Assembly: GCF_010907035.1 (NCBI RefSeq)
Contig: NZ_QUMK01000068.1
Location: 1 to 33,172, forward strand
DNA length: 33,172 nt
Origin: Rhodopseudomonas sp. BR0M22
GTDB taxonomy: Bacteria; Pseudomonadota; Alphaproteobacteria; Rhizobiales; Xanthobacteraceae
Direction of reading: 5' to 3'
Shown here: one piece after another, positions 26,932 to 33,172 of the stretch
Position numbering within the stretch: the first letter of the stretch is position 1
Layout: each line of letters starts with the position of its first letter
Notes under the pieces: generated by a model
Database searches by the model: none
Seen by the model: the letters and a program-made list of their open reading frames with translations, nothing else
Told to the model about the DNA's origin: nothing
Translations under genes and position numbers: made by a program

Positions 26932-26960
26932 CGCCCCTTGATTGACCTGGATCAGGGGCG
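26932..26960. promoter_or_regulatory. FixK/FNR-like box within a hairpin
   Basis: TTGA-CCTGGA-TCAG (26942-26955) matches the FNR/FixK anaerobox pattern TTGA-N6-TCAA at 7 of 8 fixed bases, with the common CTGG centre. It is nested in a stem of CGCCCC and TGAT pairing with ATCA and GGGGCG, with one bulged T. It lies about 160 bases upstream of kup. It could be an oxygen-responsive site, or the stem could end the transcript of the upstream Sel1 gene; no T-run follows on either strand. Confidence 0.4.
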
Positions 26961-27039
26961 CGCGGCGCCGACGCTCCAGGACGTGGTCGAGTGTGTGTTG
27001 ATTCGGTTGAAGCCAGTCAGGCGCGGCTGCGTCGATTGC

Positions 27040-27879
27040 CTAGAAGCATAGGTTTGTCACCATGTTTCCGCGCTTGTCCTTAAGCACATAGGGGCAATCG
27101 CTCCGCTTCAGCGCCGCCTTGGCGTCGGCGTTGCCGAGCGCGGCAGCCTTGTCGTAGTACGCCTTGGCCGCATCACTGTCCTTCGGGCCACCGCGGCCAG
27201 CCTGGGCGAACGCGCCCATTTGGAGCAGAGCGCCGGGATGGCCCTGCCCCGCCGCCTTTTCGAACAACGCTCGCGCGCCGACATCGTCTTTCGGACCGCC
27301 GATACCGTCGGCCAACATCATGCCGAGCTGATATTGCGCCTCGGCGTTACTCTCCGCGCCCTTGGCAAGCAAGGCTCGGGTTTTCACGGGGTCGGACGAC
27401 GCCCCACCGCCGAGCGCCGCGAGATTGCTGATACCGCGCGGGTTGCCCGCAGCCGCAGCACGCTCCAGGAGCTGACGCGCTTTGGCCTCGTCCTTCGGAA
27501 CGCCAGCGCCGGTGGCGTAGGCGACGCCGAGCTCGACCATTGCCGAGCTTGAGCCCTTGTCGGCGGCCTTGCGATAGGCCGCGATGGCTTCGGCCGTCTG
27601 GCCGCCTGTCGCATAAGCGCGGCCGAGCGCGTACATCGCCCGACGCGATCCTGCAGCCGCGATCCGGCAGTATTTCAGCGCGGTCGCGACATCGCCGGGC
27701 GCGATCTGGGCGACACCTCTGACATCCGAAGGCTTATCGGGGTCGGCCGGATCGGCAGCGATCCGATCGCACAACACCAGGTCCGCCGACTGGGCGTGTG
27801 CCGAGGTGATCGCGCCACCGAGCGACAGCGCGAGCAGGACTGCCGATCCGCCGGCGGCCCACGATCTCGTCCTCATCAT
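27040..27879 (-). CDS. Exported Sel1-repeat protein
   Basis: A 279-aa protein with a signal peptide (residues 1-29, ending AHAQ). Five or six Sel1-type helical repeats follow, with patterns such as AMYALGRAYATGG, AMVELGVAYATGAGVPKD, AQYQLGMMLADGIGGPKD and ALLQMGAFAQAGRGGPKD. Such repeats form a curved scaffold for protein binding, here in the periplasm. Cys pairs occur at both ends (LCDRIA, KYCRIA, DCPYVL, NLCF), probably disulfides. The start at 27879 is followed by a second Met at 27876; either is possible. Confidence 0.88.
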   Translation of the reverse strand: MMRTRSWAAGGSAVLLALSLGGAITSAHAQSADLVLCDRIAADPADPDKPSDVRGVAQIAPGDVATALKYCRIAAAGSRRAMYALGRAYATGGQTAEAIAAYRKAADKGSSSAMVELGVAYATGAGVPKDEAKARQLLERAAAAGNPRGISNLAALGGGASSDPVKTRALLAKGAESNAEAQYQLGMMLADGIGGPKDDVGARALFEKAAGQGHPGALLQMGAFAQAGRGGPKDSDAAKAYYDKAAALGNADAKAALKRSDCPYVLKDKRGNMVTNLCF

Positions 27880-28117
27880 TCATCCCCAAGCATTCGTGGC
27901 CCATGCCCCAGCGGGCCGCCACCGGCCGCTACGCGCGGCCTCGATCGGCCGCAATCTATCCAATCGCCACGCAGGTTGAAACTGACCAGGCCCGACAAAG
28001 GACTGTGGAGGAGCCCGGCGCCCGGTGAAAACCGACTTGCCGCACACCTTGGGATCGGCATCGACGCCCGCCACTTTGAGCCCTGGGCAGCCTTGTTGGC
28101 TCGCTCCGGCACATCGC

Positions 28118-28142
28118 GGAACCATTGCCTTCACGCACCGTT
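28118..28142 (+). promoter_or_regulatory. EcfG-type general stress promoter
   Basis: GGAAC (28118-28122), a 16-base spacer and CGTT (28139-28142) match the GGAAC-N16/17-CGTT consensus of EcfG, the general stress sigma factor of alphaproteobacteria. It is on the right strand, with a transcript start expected near 28150, about 23 bases before the small DUF1328 gene at 28173. Proteins of that family are often stress-induced, which supports the call. Confidence 0.7.
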
Positions 28143-28172
28143 CAAGCCCATTCTAAGCCAAGGATGAACGAC

Positions 28173-28346
28173 ATGACGATTTTGAAGTGGGCGCTGATCT
28201 TTCTGGTAGTTTCGATCATCGCCGGCCTGTTCGGGTTCACCGGAATTTCTGCGGCGTCAGCCGACATCGCGCGGATTCTGTTCTACATCTTCGTGGTGAT
28301 ATTTGTGGTGCTGCTGATTCTCGGACTGACGATTTTCAGAGCTTGA
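28173..28346 (+). CDS. DUF1328 small membrane protein
   Basis: A 57-aa inner-membrane protein with two hydrophobic helices (about 2-24 and 32-54) separated by [15 protein letters not shown], the DUF1328/YtjA family core. Its molecular role is unknown; family members are frequently tied to envelope or general stress. I chose ATG at 28173 because AAGGA (28160-28164) is correctly spaced for it but abuts the earlier in-frame ATG at 28164 (60 aa). It is preceded by an EcfG-type promoter and followed by a strong stem-loop. Confidence 0.88.
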   Translation: MTILKWALIFLVVSIIAGLFGFTGISAASADIARILFYIFVVIFVVLLILGLTIFRA

Positions 28347-28357
28347 TCGCCAGCATC

Positions 28358-28381
28358 AGCCCTGCGCTACCGCGCAGGGCT
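28358..28381 (+). terminator. Strong stem-loop after the DUF1328 gene
   Basis: AGCCCTGCGC and GCGCAGGGCT form a perfect ten-pair stem with a four-base loop TACC, starting 11 bases after the stop codon. No T-run follows, so it may act with Rho or protect the 3' end rather than terminate alone. Confidence 0.55.
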
Positions 28382-28468
28382 GCCATGATCCAAAGCCCAG
28401 TTTGATCTACGACAAGCGGTGGCGGGCCACCTTCGACCAAGGTTGCTTGATCCCGCCGATATTCAATA

Positions 28469-28479
28469 TTGCAATGCAA
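28469..28479. promoter_or_regulatory. TGC-N3-GCA palindrome upstream of the 98-aa gene
   Basis: TTGCA-A-TGCAA is a perfect palindrome 42 bases before the ATG at 28522. It contains TGC-AAT-GCA, the spacing described for PhaR-type repressors in alphaproteobacteria. A related site, TGC-ATC-GCA, is found at 29608-29626. Function is inferred only. Confidence 0.3.
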
Positions 28480-28521
28480 CATCGGCTCCACTAGGTAAAC
28501 CATCTCAACCTGAGGCAGTCG

Positions 28522-28818
28522 ATGAGCGAAGATTGGAACACGAAATACGGCGTGCGGCGCGTCCGACGCGACCCGCCGACTCTTGAAGAAGCGATCTTTG
28601 CGGCGGCCGGCATCACCGACGACGTTGACTCGCAGGCGGAGATTGCCGCGTCCCTGATGGGGATGCCGATCGAAGCCGTTTTGAAGGAAGTCCGGAAGTC
28701 GGCCCGTGCCTCGGCGCGCACGTCGCGTGTGATCACCGGAGAACAGGGTTTCCAACGTTCAGTCGTGGTCGAGCGCCGGGTATCGCGCCGCATCGTCGGC
28801 AACGACAAGCGGATCTGA
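28522..28818 (+). CDS. Unknown basic 98-aa protein
   Basis: I do not recognise the family. It is a soluble protein with no signal peptide. The N-terminal half is mixed in charge and probably helical (LEEAIFAAAGITDDVDSQAE, AASLMGMPIEAVLKEV), while the C-terminal third is strongly basic (RKSARASARTSR, VVERRVSRRIV), which could bind nucleic acid. ATG at 28522 has GAGG six bases upstream. A bidirectional terminator lies 48 bases after the stop. Confidence 0.7.
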   Translation: MSEDWNTKYGVRRVRRDPPTLEEAIFAAAGITDDVDSQAEIAASLMGMPIEAVLKEVRKSARASARTSRVITGEQGFQRSVVVERRVSRRIVGNDKRI

Positions 28819-28866
28819 TCGCTCCGCCAAATTCCACCCTTTCGGGTGCATCTGATACTGTCGAAG

Positions 28867-28898
28867 AAAACGCCGCGGGCTTCAGCCCGCGGCGTTTT
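28867..28898. terminator. Bidirectional intrinsic terminator
   Basis: A perfect 14-base stem, AAAACGCCGCGGGC with its exact complement, and loop TTCA. It ends in TTTT on both strands. It lies between the convergent genes ending at 28818 and 28919 and fits a terminator for both. Confidence 0.88.
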
Positions 28899-28918
28899 GC
28901 TGAGAAATGCGCCGACCG

Positions 28919-29545
28919 TCAGGCCGCGCGGTTGAATCCCGACATCCGCAGAAACAGATTCCAGCACGCCTGATTGAAAGCGATCAACGGATTGGCGGTG
29001 CCAGCCTGAATCGCGATCGGGCGCGACGGCGCCGCCGCAGTATCAGCCTGCTGTTCGAGGTCGATCGTTCCGGTGGACTCGCCCTGGCGGAAGGTCAGGT
29101 GCGCGCCGAACTTGTTTGCGAGAGCCCGCATCGCCTGGTTCTGAGCGCCGGTGGTGATCCGCAGCTTCTCGTAGCCGAGCGACCGCGCAACCTGCATCAA
29201 TTGCTTGAACAGAATGCTGCCGATGCCTTTGCGGCGCAGATGGCTTTCCACGCTGAAGGCGATCTCGGGAAGCGAGTCGATGTGCAGATCGGGCTGATGC
29301 AGCTCAGCGGCCGCATGCACGGAGCCGTCTTCGGCGAAGAAAGCGATAATGATGGTGCCATCGCCGCCACACTTCTTGGCGTATCGGTCGACGAAGCCTT
29401 CGTCGGCGAAGCCGTTGAAGCGATCACGTCGACTTTCAGCGTCGAGTCGCAACAGGTGGTCTCGCAGCAGCGGCAGCTCTTGATTGATCAGGGATCGAAT
29501 CGTCCCCTTCGAGCCGGTAAGATCGGCGATAAGAGCGTCGTGCAT
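28919..29545 (-). CDS. GNAT-family N-acetyltransferase
   Basis: A 208-aa cytoplasmic enzyme expected to move an acetyl group from acetyl-CoA to an amine. The acetyl-CoA loop RRKGIG (104-109) matches the R/QxxGxG/A signature, preceded by the strand IAFSVE and followed by the helix ILFKQLMQVARSLGYEKL. About 50 extra residues follow the GNAT core, including FNQACWNLFLRMSGF. The ATG at 29545 has AGAGGAGAG upstream. The substrate is unknown. The promoter region holds a perfect 8-bp-arm palindrome (29608-29626). Confidence 0.88.
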   Translation of the reverse strand: MHDALIADLTGSKGTIRSLINQELPLLRDHLLRLDAESRRDRFNGFADEGFVDRYAKKCGGDGTIIIAFFAEDGSVHAAAELHQPDLHIDSLPEIAFSVESHLRRKGIGSILFKQLMQVARSLGYEKLRITTGAQNQAMRALANKFGAHLTFRQGESTGTIDLEQQADTAAAPSRPIAIQAGTANPLIAFNQACWNLFLRMSGFNRAA

Positions 29546-29607
29546 AAGTTGTCTCTCCTCTTGGGGCGACCCTCAAGGAGGCGTTCGTCTTCCCTAGACC
29601 AAAGTCA

Positions 29608-29626
29608 TATTGTGCATCGCACAATA
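29608..29626. promoter_or_regulatory. Palindromic operator-like site upstream of the GNAT gene
   Basis: TATTGTGC-ATC-GCACAATA has perfect eight-base arms. It lies 63 bases upstream of the GNAT start on the minus strand. Its core TGC-N3-GCA matches that at 28470-28478. The symmetry is well beyond chance for a dimeric regulator site; PhaR-like regulators are one candidate. Confidence 0.5.
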
Positions 29627-29799
29627 ATATTCAAGCCCTATTCGCAGGCGACGCCTAGCAAACAACGGCCGCGCGCCTTCGAACTTTTGCAAAACCTATC
29701 TAAATTGCGGCCCTTAGGATAGATTGAGGAACCGCAAACGGTGCTCGAAGAGCGGTTTTGCGTCGCACCCTCGTAGTCTTACGGAGGGACATGACGTCA

Positions 29800-30198
29800 T
29801 CATAGCACCATTTGCGTCTGAGTCACCACGGCGACCAGCCTGCCGTCCTCGGTCTCGATTCGGGTCTGCCACACCTGGGTCCGTCGTCCGCGATGCACAG
29901 GAGTCGCCGTGGCGATGACAGTGGAGCCGGCTTTGGCCGGGCCGATGAAATTGGTCTTACTCTCCAGCGTCGTTGTGCCCTTAGCCTCGGCCGGCAGGTT
30001 GATCACGGTGGCGGCGGCGCCGACACTGTCGGCGAGCGCCATCACGGCACCGCCATGAATACTCGCGCCGACGGTGCAGAGGTCGTCGCGCACCAGCAGC
30101 GTCGCGACCACCCGGTCGAGTCCGGCTTCGGTGAAGCGTACCCCCATCAGCGCCGCGAACGGCAATGGAATCGAATTGATCTTCTCCAGTGGCGTCAT
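29800..30198 (-). CDS. PaaI-type hotdog thioesterase
   Basis: A 132-aa acyl-CoA thioesterase of the 4HBT hotdog fold. The sequence ASIHGGAVMALADSVGAAA holds the HGG motif at the start of the central helix, followed by the acidic residue (Asp) used for catalysis in PaaI-like enzymes. Such proteins hydrolyse phenylacetyl-, hydroxybenzoyl- or medium-chain acyl-CoA. R. palustris-type bacteria degrade many aromatics, but no aromatic pathway genes adjoin. It lies 147 bases after the M20 deacylase on the same strand, so co-transcription is possible. Confidence 0.9.
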   Translation of the reverse strand: MTPLEKINSIPLPFAALMGVRFTEAGLDRVVATLLVRDDLCTVGASIHGGAVMALADSVGAAATVINLPAEAKGTTTLESKTNFIGPAKAGSTVIATATPVHRGRRTQVWQTRIETEDGRLVAVVTQTQMVL

Positions 30199-30345
30199 GG
30201 TCGCGCCCCCCCTGCCCGCTCACGTGGCGACGGTGGCGCGGGCCGCCCACCGTCGCTCATTGGATGTGCCTGGCGGACCGATGCCTGCCGGTCCGCCTCG
30301 GCGCAATAACCTGTCAGGTCATCGACGTGGCGCGCAGGAGAGGCC

Positions 30346-31626
30346 TCAGGCGGGCTCCACGCCGCACCATTCGGCGATGAACAGCGCGGTCGCCTTGGTC
30401 GATTGCCGGAGCGAGTCGAGATCGACGTATTCATTGAAGCCGTGCATCGCCGCACCGGAAGCGCCGAAGCAAAGACTGGGGATGTCGTAGTTGAGGCCGT
30501 AGAACCGGGTATCGGTCAGTGCGGTGAACACCAGATCCTCCGGCGCGCCGCCATAAACCGCGGAGAAGGCCTTGCCGAACGCGGCTTCCGGTTCGGCGGA
30601 GTTGGTCAGCTCGTAGCCTTCCGACAGAAAGCCCGACCACTCCACCTGCGGCGGGTTGTTGGACAGGAAACGGTGATCGCGCGCCGCCGCGTTCACGCAG
30701 GCCATGATCTCGGCCTGATGGTCGGCGACCGACCAGCCCGGCAGGATCGCGATGCGGCAATCGACGTCGCACCACGCCGGCACGCTGGAAGCCCAGTCGC
30801 CGCCTTTGATGATGCCGGGATTGAAATTGATCGGATGCTTCACGCCCTTGAAGTGGCGATCGCTCTCGGCGCGCTTGTTCCACTCCTCCTCGAGCTTCTC
30901 CAGCGCCTGGATCAGGTGGTACGCCGCAGTGATGGCGTTCGATCCCGACCCAGCTTCGAACACATGGACCGGAAAACCGCGCACCTTCAGCCGAAACCAG
31001 ATCACCCCGACCTGAGATCGCACCATCTTGCCGTTTGTCGGCTCCGGGATGAAACAGGCATCGGCGCGATAGCCGCGTTGCAGGGTCGAGAGCGCGCCGA
31101 CGCCGGTGCTCTCCTCCTCGATCACCGACTGGAAGTGAATCCGCCCTGTCGGGCGCAGTCCTGCGGCCTTGATGGCATCGAGCGCATACAGCGCGCCGAT
31201 GGTGCCGGACTTCATGTCGCAAGCGCCGCGGCCATACATCCGGCCGTTCTTGATCACAGGCGAGAACGGCGGAGTATCCCACATCTCCAGCGGCCCGGCC
31301 GGCACCACGTCGCAATGCCCCTGCAGGATCAACGAACGACCTGCGTTGTTCGTCGGCCGATAGGTGCCGACCACCGTCCGCGCCTTGGAGAAGTCGTGCT
31401 CGATCGGCCCGTAGCCGCGCAGATCCTTCAGTTCGTCGAGGTCGATGTGCCAGTCGTCGACTTCGTAACCCCGCTGCCGGAGCAGATCCGCCATCATGTC
31501 TTGGCACGGCCCTTCGGCGCCACGAGTGCTCGGGATCGCAACGAAATCGCTTGTGGTGGCGAGCTGGGCATCGAAGCCGGCATCGACGGCGTCGAGAATG
31601 CGGCGCTGAAGGTCATCGTGGCTCAT
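30346..31626 (-). CDS. M20-family deacylase (ArgE/DapE-like)
   Basis: A 426-aa metal-dependent amidohydrolase. Metal and catalytic residues are visible: H104 and D106 in GHCDVVPAG, the bridging D137 in GRGACDMKSG, the acid pair in VIEEESTG (170-173 region), a Glu in IPEPTNG, and the last ligand His in AAMHGFNEY. The middle of the protein (FPVHVFEAGSGSNA onward) is the dimerisation domain. Relatives deacylate N-acyl amino acids, so the exact substrate, perhaps acetylornithine-like, cannot be fixed. ATG at 31626 (MSHDDL) is preferred over 31668. Confidence 0.92.
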   Translation of the reverse strand: MSHDDLQRRILDAVDAGFDAQLATTSDFVAIPSTRGAEGPCQDMMADLLRQRGYEVDDWHIDLDELKDLRGYGPIEHDFSKARTVVGTYRPTNNAGRSLILQGHCDVVPAGPLEMWDTPPFSPVIKNGRMYGRGACDMKSGTIGALYALDAIKAAGLRPTGRIHFQSVIEEESTGVGALSTLQRGYRADACFIPEPTNGKMVRSQVGVIWFRLKVRGFPVHVFEAGSGSNAITAAYHLIQALEKLEEEWNKRAESDRHFKGVKHPINFNPGIIKGGDWASSVPAWCDVDCRIAILPGWSVADHQAEIMACVNAAARDHRFLSNNPPQVEWSGFLSEGYELTNSAEPEAAFGKAFSAVYGGAPEDLVFTALTDTRFYGLNYDIPSLCFGASGAAMHGFNEYVDLDSLRQSTKATALFIAEWCGVEPA

Positions 31627-31758
31627 ACGGATAGGCGTCCTGTGCTGATTGCTCTGATACCGGCGCACCGATCAAACCACAGATCGCCTGATTTTCCATG
31701 CAGTTTGGCCCTGCACTCGAATCATGCCCTCATGCCGCGACCTTGTTCAGGAGATCCG

Positions 31759-32013
31759 ATGTCCCGTTCACAACTCAAGTGCACCTCGCTCGTCGCGCTC
31801 GGCGCCGCGCTGCTCCTCGGCGTGGCAACGCCGGCCGCCGCACAGCAGCAGGTTTCGCGCGAGCAAGAGATCACCGGGTTACGGCTCGGTCAGAAGGTCC
31901 TGGTCGACGACGGCTCCTGCCCCAACGGTCAAATCAAAGAGGTGACCGGCTCGACGCTGTCGGCCAATGGGGTGATGGCCACACGCAAGTGCATCCAGCG
32001 GGTGCGACGCTGA
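31759..32013 (+). CDS. Small exported protein, DUF6719-like
   Basis: An 84-aa protein with a signal peptide (residues 1-28, ending AAAQ). The mature part contains GLRLGQKVLVDDGSCPNGQI and ends RKCIQRVRR, with two Cys likely to form a disulfide. It resembles a small Rhizobiales family I recall as DUF6719; the role is unknown. ATG at 31759 has AGGAG five bases upstream (31749-31753). It is divergent from the M20 deacylase and converges with the next gene. Confidence 0.75.
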   Translation: MSRSQLKCTSLVALGAALLLGVATPAAAQQQVSREQEITGLRLGQKVLVDDGSCPNGQIKEVTGSTLSANGVMATRKCIQRVRR

Positions 32014-32043
32014 CGCGGCCAGCGTCCCGGCCACGCGCGTCAG

Positions 32044-32406
32044 CTAGTCCAGCGGGTCGAACATGCACTGCAGAGCGGGCTTGGCGATCAGCGTGAACGT
32101 CGCATTGATCTGCGACTGCTTGGTTTGCGGGACCCAATCGTTGTCGATGGTCGGCACGCCGCTCTCGCGGATGCCGCGTAGCAAGGCTTGCCGAAGATCG
32201 CTGTCGGGGACCATCGCTGCGGCGTGATCGTGCAGGCACCCGCAGACCGCGTCGGGATGCGCCCATCGCCCCGTCATGTGCGCCGTGCATTGGCGGATGA
32301 ATTCCGTCCGCGCATCCGGAGCGCCAAAAGACAATCGACTCTGCGCCTGCGCCTGGCCGCCGATCATCAGCCCAAAGCCGGCCGCAAGCGCAGCCATCCG
32401 AAGCAT
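32044..32406 (-). CDS. Unknown exported Cys protein
   Basis: A 120-aa protein with a signal peptide (residues 1-21, ending AQAQ). The mature part has four Cys: CTAHM, CGCLHD and CMFD. This layout recalls small periplasmic proteins with a CxC pair, and a His (LHDHA) follows the pair. The family is not recognised. ATG at 32406 starts the signal peptide. A possible small gene ends just two bases upstream (32409-32585), so the two may be translationally coupled. Confidence 0.72.
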   Translation of the reverse strand: MLRMAALAAGFGLMIGGQAQAQSRLSFGAPDARTEFIRQCTAHMTGRWAHPDAVCGCLHDHAAAMVPDSDLRQALLRGIRESGVPTIDNDWVPQTKQSQINATFTLIAKPALQCMFDPLD

Positions 32407-32408
32407 CG

Positions 32409-32585
32409 TCACCAATTCACCGACTCCATCCGACGAAGCCGCCGCCTCGCCGGCCCGTACCACCCCCGGCCAGGACCATCGTTCGCTTTGGTGACCTTCT
32501 CGACCGGCTTTCCCAAGCAGCCGAACCAAGCCTTGAACCCGGCCGCCCGTCGCCAGAACAGGAAGACATCCGGTTCTTCATCCAT
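32409..32585 (-). CDS. Possible small gene, 58 aa
   Basis: An open frame that ends TGA two bases before the ATG of the secreted protein at 32406. About three quarters of its third codon positions are G or C. It starts MDEEPDVFLFWRRAAGFKAW and has a basic C-terminal tail (PARRRLRRMESVNW). I recognise no family and see no strong ribosome site, so this rests on codon bias and tight spacing alone. Confidence 0.35.
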   Translation of the reverse strand: MDEEPDVFLFWRRAAGFKAWFGCLGKPVEKVTKANDGPGRGWYGPARRRLRRMESVNW

Positions 32586-32670
32586 GGGTTCCAGGCGTCG
32601 CCGCCGCGCGCGTTGACCGATTGATAACCATGCTCTGTTTCCAGACCGCTGCGCCGAGGCATCCGAATGG

Positions 32671-32725
32671 TTTCGTCGCGCCGCTGAATTGTTTCGTCGC
32701 GCCCCTTCGACGAAACAATTCAGCG
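32671..32725. repeat. Perfect 18-bp stem with nested direct repeat
   Basis: The segments 32682-32699 and 32708-32725 are exact reverse complements with an eight-base loop. TTTCGTCGCGCC occurs twice, at 32671-32682 and 32692-32703, overlapping the left arm. No T-run follows on either strand. It may be a mobile or REP-like remnant, a structured RNA or a regulator site. Confidence 0.75.
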
Positions 32726-33100
32726 AAAATTGCCGCAATCTCGGAGCGCAGCCGCCTCCAACCGCCAGGCGACCACTTCGACCAAAGTCGCAGGCGCCGT
32801 AGCCTGCGGCAGGCGACGGCGACATCACCGCGTCATCAACGATCGCTTAGTAGAGCAACGCACCCGTAAGGCTCGACAGCTCAGCGCTCCAAAGGCCAGC
32901 GGGCTTTTCTACCCTCTATTACCAGTTTCGAGCGAAGAGCTGTCGAGGCTAGTAATTTCACTGGATCGGCACTACAAATGATTAGCTGCGGAGCATGGCT
33001 TGATCCAGCTTTGAACCGCGCTGTGACGTCGGGTGCAGATCATCGCGGTGTTTCGACCGCGGCCGTGGCACGGACCTGGACGTTGGAGATCCAAGAATTA

Positions 33101-33138
33101 GCGGATCTCGCCCTCGCCGCGCCGGCTCATCCGGGCTG
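33101..33138. repeat. Diverged REP-like element
   Basis: It shares CGGATCTCGC and ATCCGGGCT with the element at 151-180, but has a longer GC-rich centre (CCTCGCCGCGCCGG). The outer bases of the left arm have decayed. It is read as a second, degenerate copy of the same repeat family. Confidence 0.45.
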
Positions 33139-33172
33139 CGTCACGAAAAGCCCGCTTCGGTTCGGACCGCAC

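Larger units (their letters stand above)
32586..33172. other. Gene-poor end of the window
   Basis: About 590 bases with no convincing gene. It holds the 18-bp stem (32682-32725), an 11-base inverted pair, CTCGACAGCTC (32872-32882) and GAGCTGTCGAG (32937-32947), and a REP-like element (33101-33138). Around 32880-33000 the sequence is less GC-rich than the rest of the window. Confidence 0.5.

Noticed and set aside
25106-26941. Plus-strand open frame opposite kup
   Set aside because: Antisense to a clear Kup protein and without recognisable features.
33067-33080. TGGCAC as a sigma-54 promoter
   Set aside because: The matching GC/TTGC element at the required spacing is missing and no gene follows.
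1-33172. CRISPR array, tRNA, rRNA, prophage or insertion sequence
   Set aside because: No regularly spaced repeats, cloverleaf-like sequence, ribosomal sequence, transposase or integrase motif was seen on either strand by eye.

Overview
The window is GC-rich with a strong bias to G/C in third codon positions. Its gene set suggests an alphaproteobacterium of the Rhizobiales, most like Rhodopseudomonas or Bradyrhizobium: a cyoABCD quinol oxidase, many small secreted Cys-containing proteins, a porin-like motif typical of Rhizobiales porins, an EcfG-type general-stress promoter, a FixK/FNR-like box and REP-like palindromes. This assignment is inferred from protein resemblance and was not tested by alignment. 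It reads as ordinary chromosome. I see no rRNA, tRNA, CRISPR array, transposase, phage gene or integrase.

Layout. 1-2643: a REP-like palindrome, a membrane GGDEF diguanylate cyclase, an NAD(P)-binding oxidoreductase and a CHMI-like tautomerase. 2740-5619: a minus-strand ABC importer operon of the nitrate/sulfonate/taurine class (Tat-exported binding protein, permease, ATPase), with the tautomerase just downstream. 6027-8068: a DUF1847 Cys-rich protein and a quinone oxidoreductase with a TTG start. 8152-11100: an overlapping pair (PepSY protein and one-TM protein), a TetR regulator with a candidate operator, and an unknown 195-aa protein. 11145-16057: a tandem universal stress protein and cyoDCBA, a complete four-subunit bo3-type quinol oxidase. 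16360-21697: an RND efflux pump (inner-membrane transporter and periplasmic adaptor) divergent from its TetR repressor, with two copies of one palindrome over the two candidate promoters. 21818-23310: a second GGDEF protein and a decayed aldo/keto reductase. 23327-27879: a Cys-repeat secreted protein, an 80-aa porin-like fragment, a CPBP membrane protein with an altered motif, the Kup potassium transporter and a Sel1-repeat protein. 28173-32585: a DUF1328 stress membrane protein, a basic 98-aa protein, a GNAT acetyltransferase, a hotdog thioesterase, an M20 deacylase, two small secreted proteins and a possible 58-aa gene. The last ~590 bases hold no convincing gene but carry a perfect 18-bp stem and a second, diverged REP-like element.

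How parts work together. The cyo operon supplies a terminal oxidase and lies next to a stress protein. The RND pump and its repressor form a classic autoregulated efflux unit. The ABC importer has no identifiable substrate. I found no strong candidate for a wholly new multi-gene system. The most informative signals are regulatory (paired TetR operators, the EcfG promoter, the FixK-like box) and a few oddities: the broken aldo/keto reductase, the QE variant of the CPBP motif, the porin-like mini-protein and the His-rich Tat binding protein.
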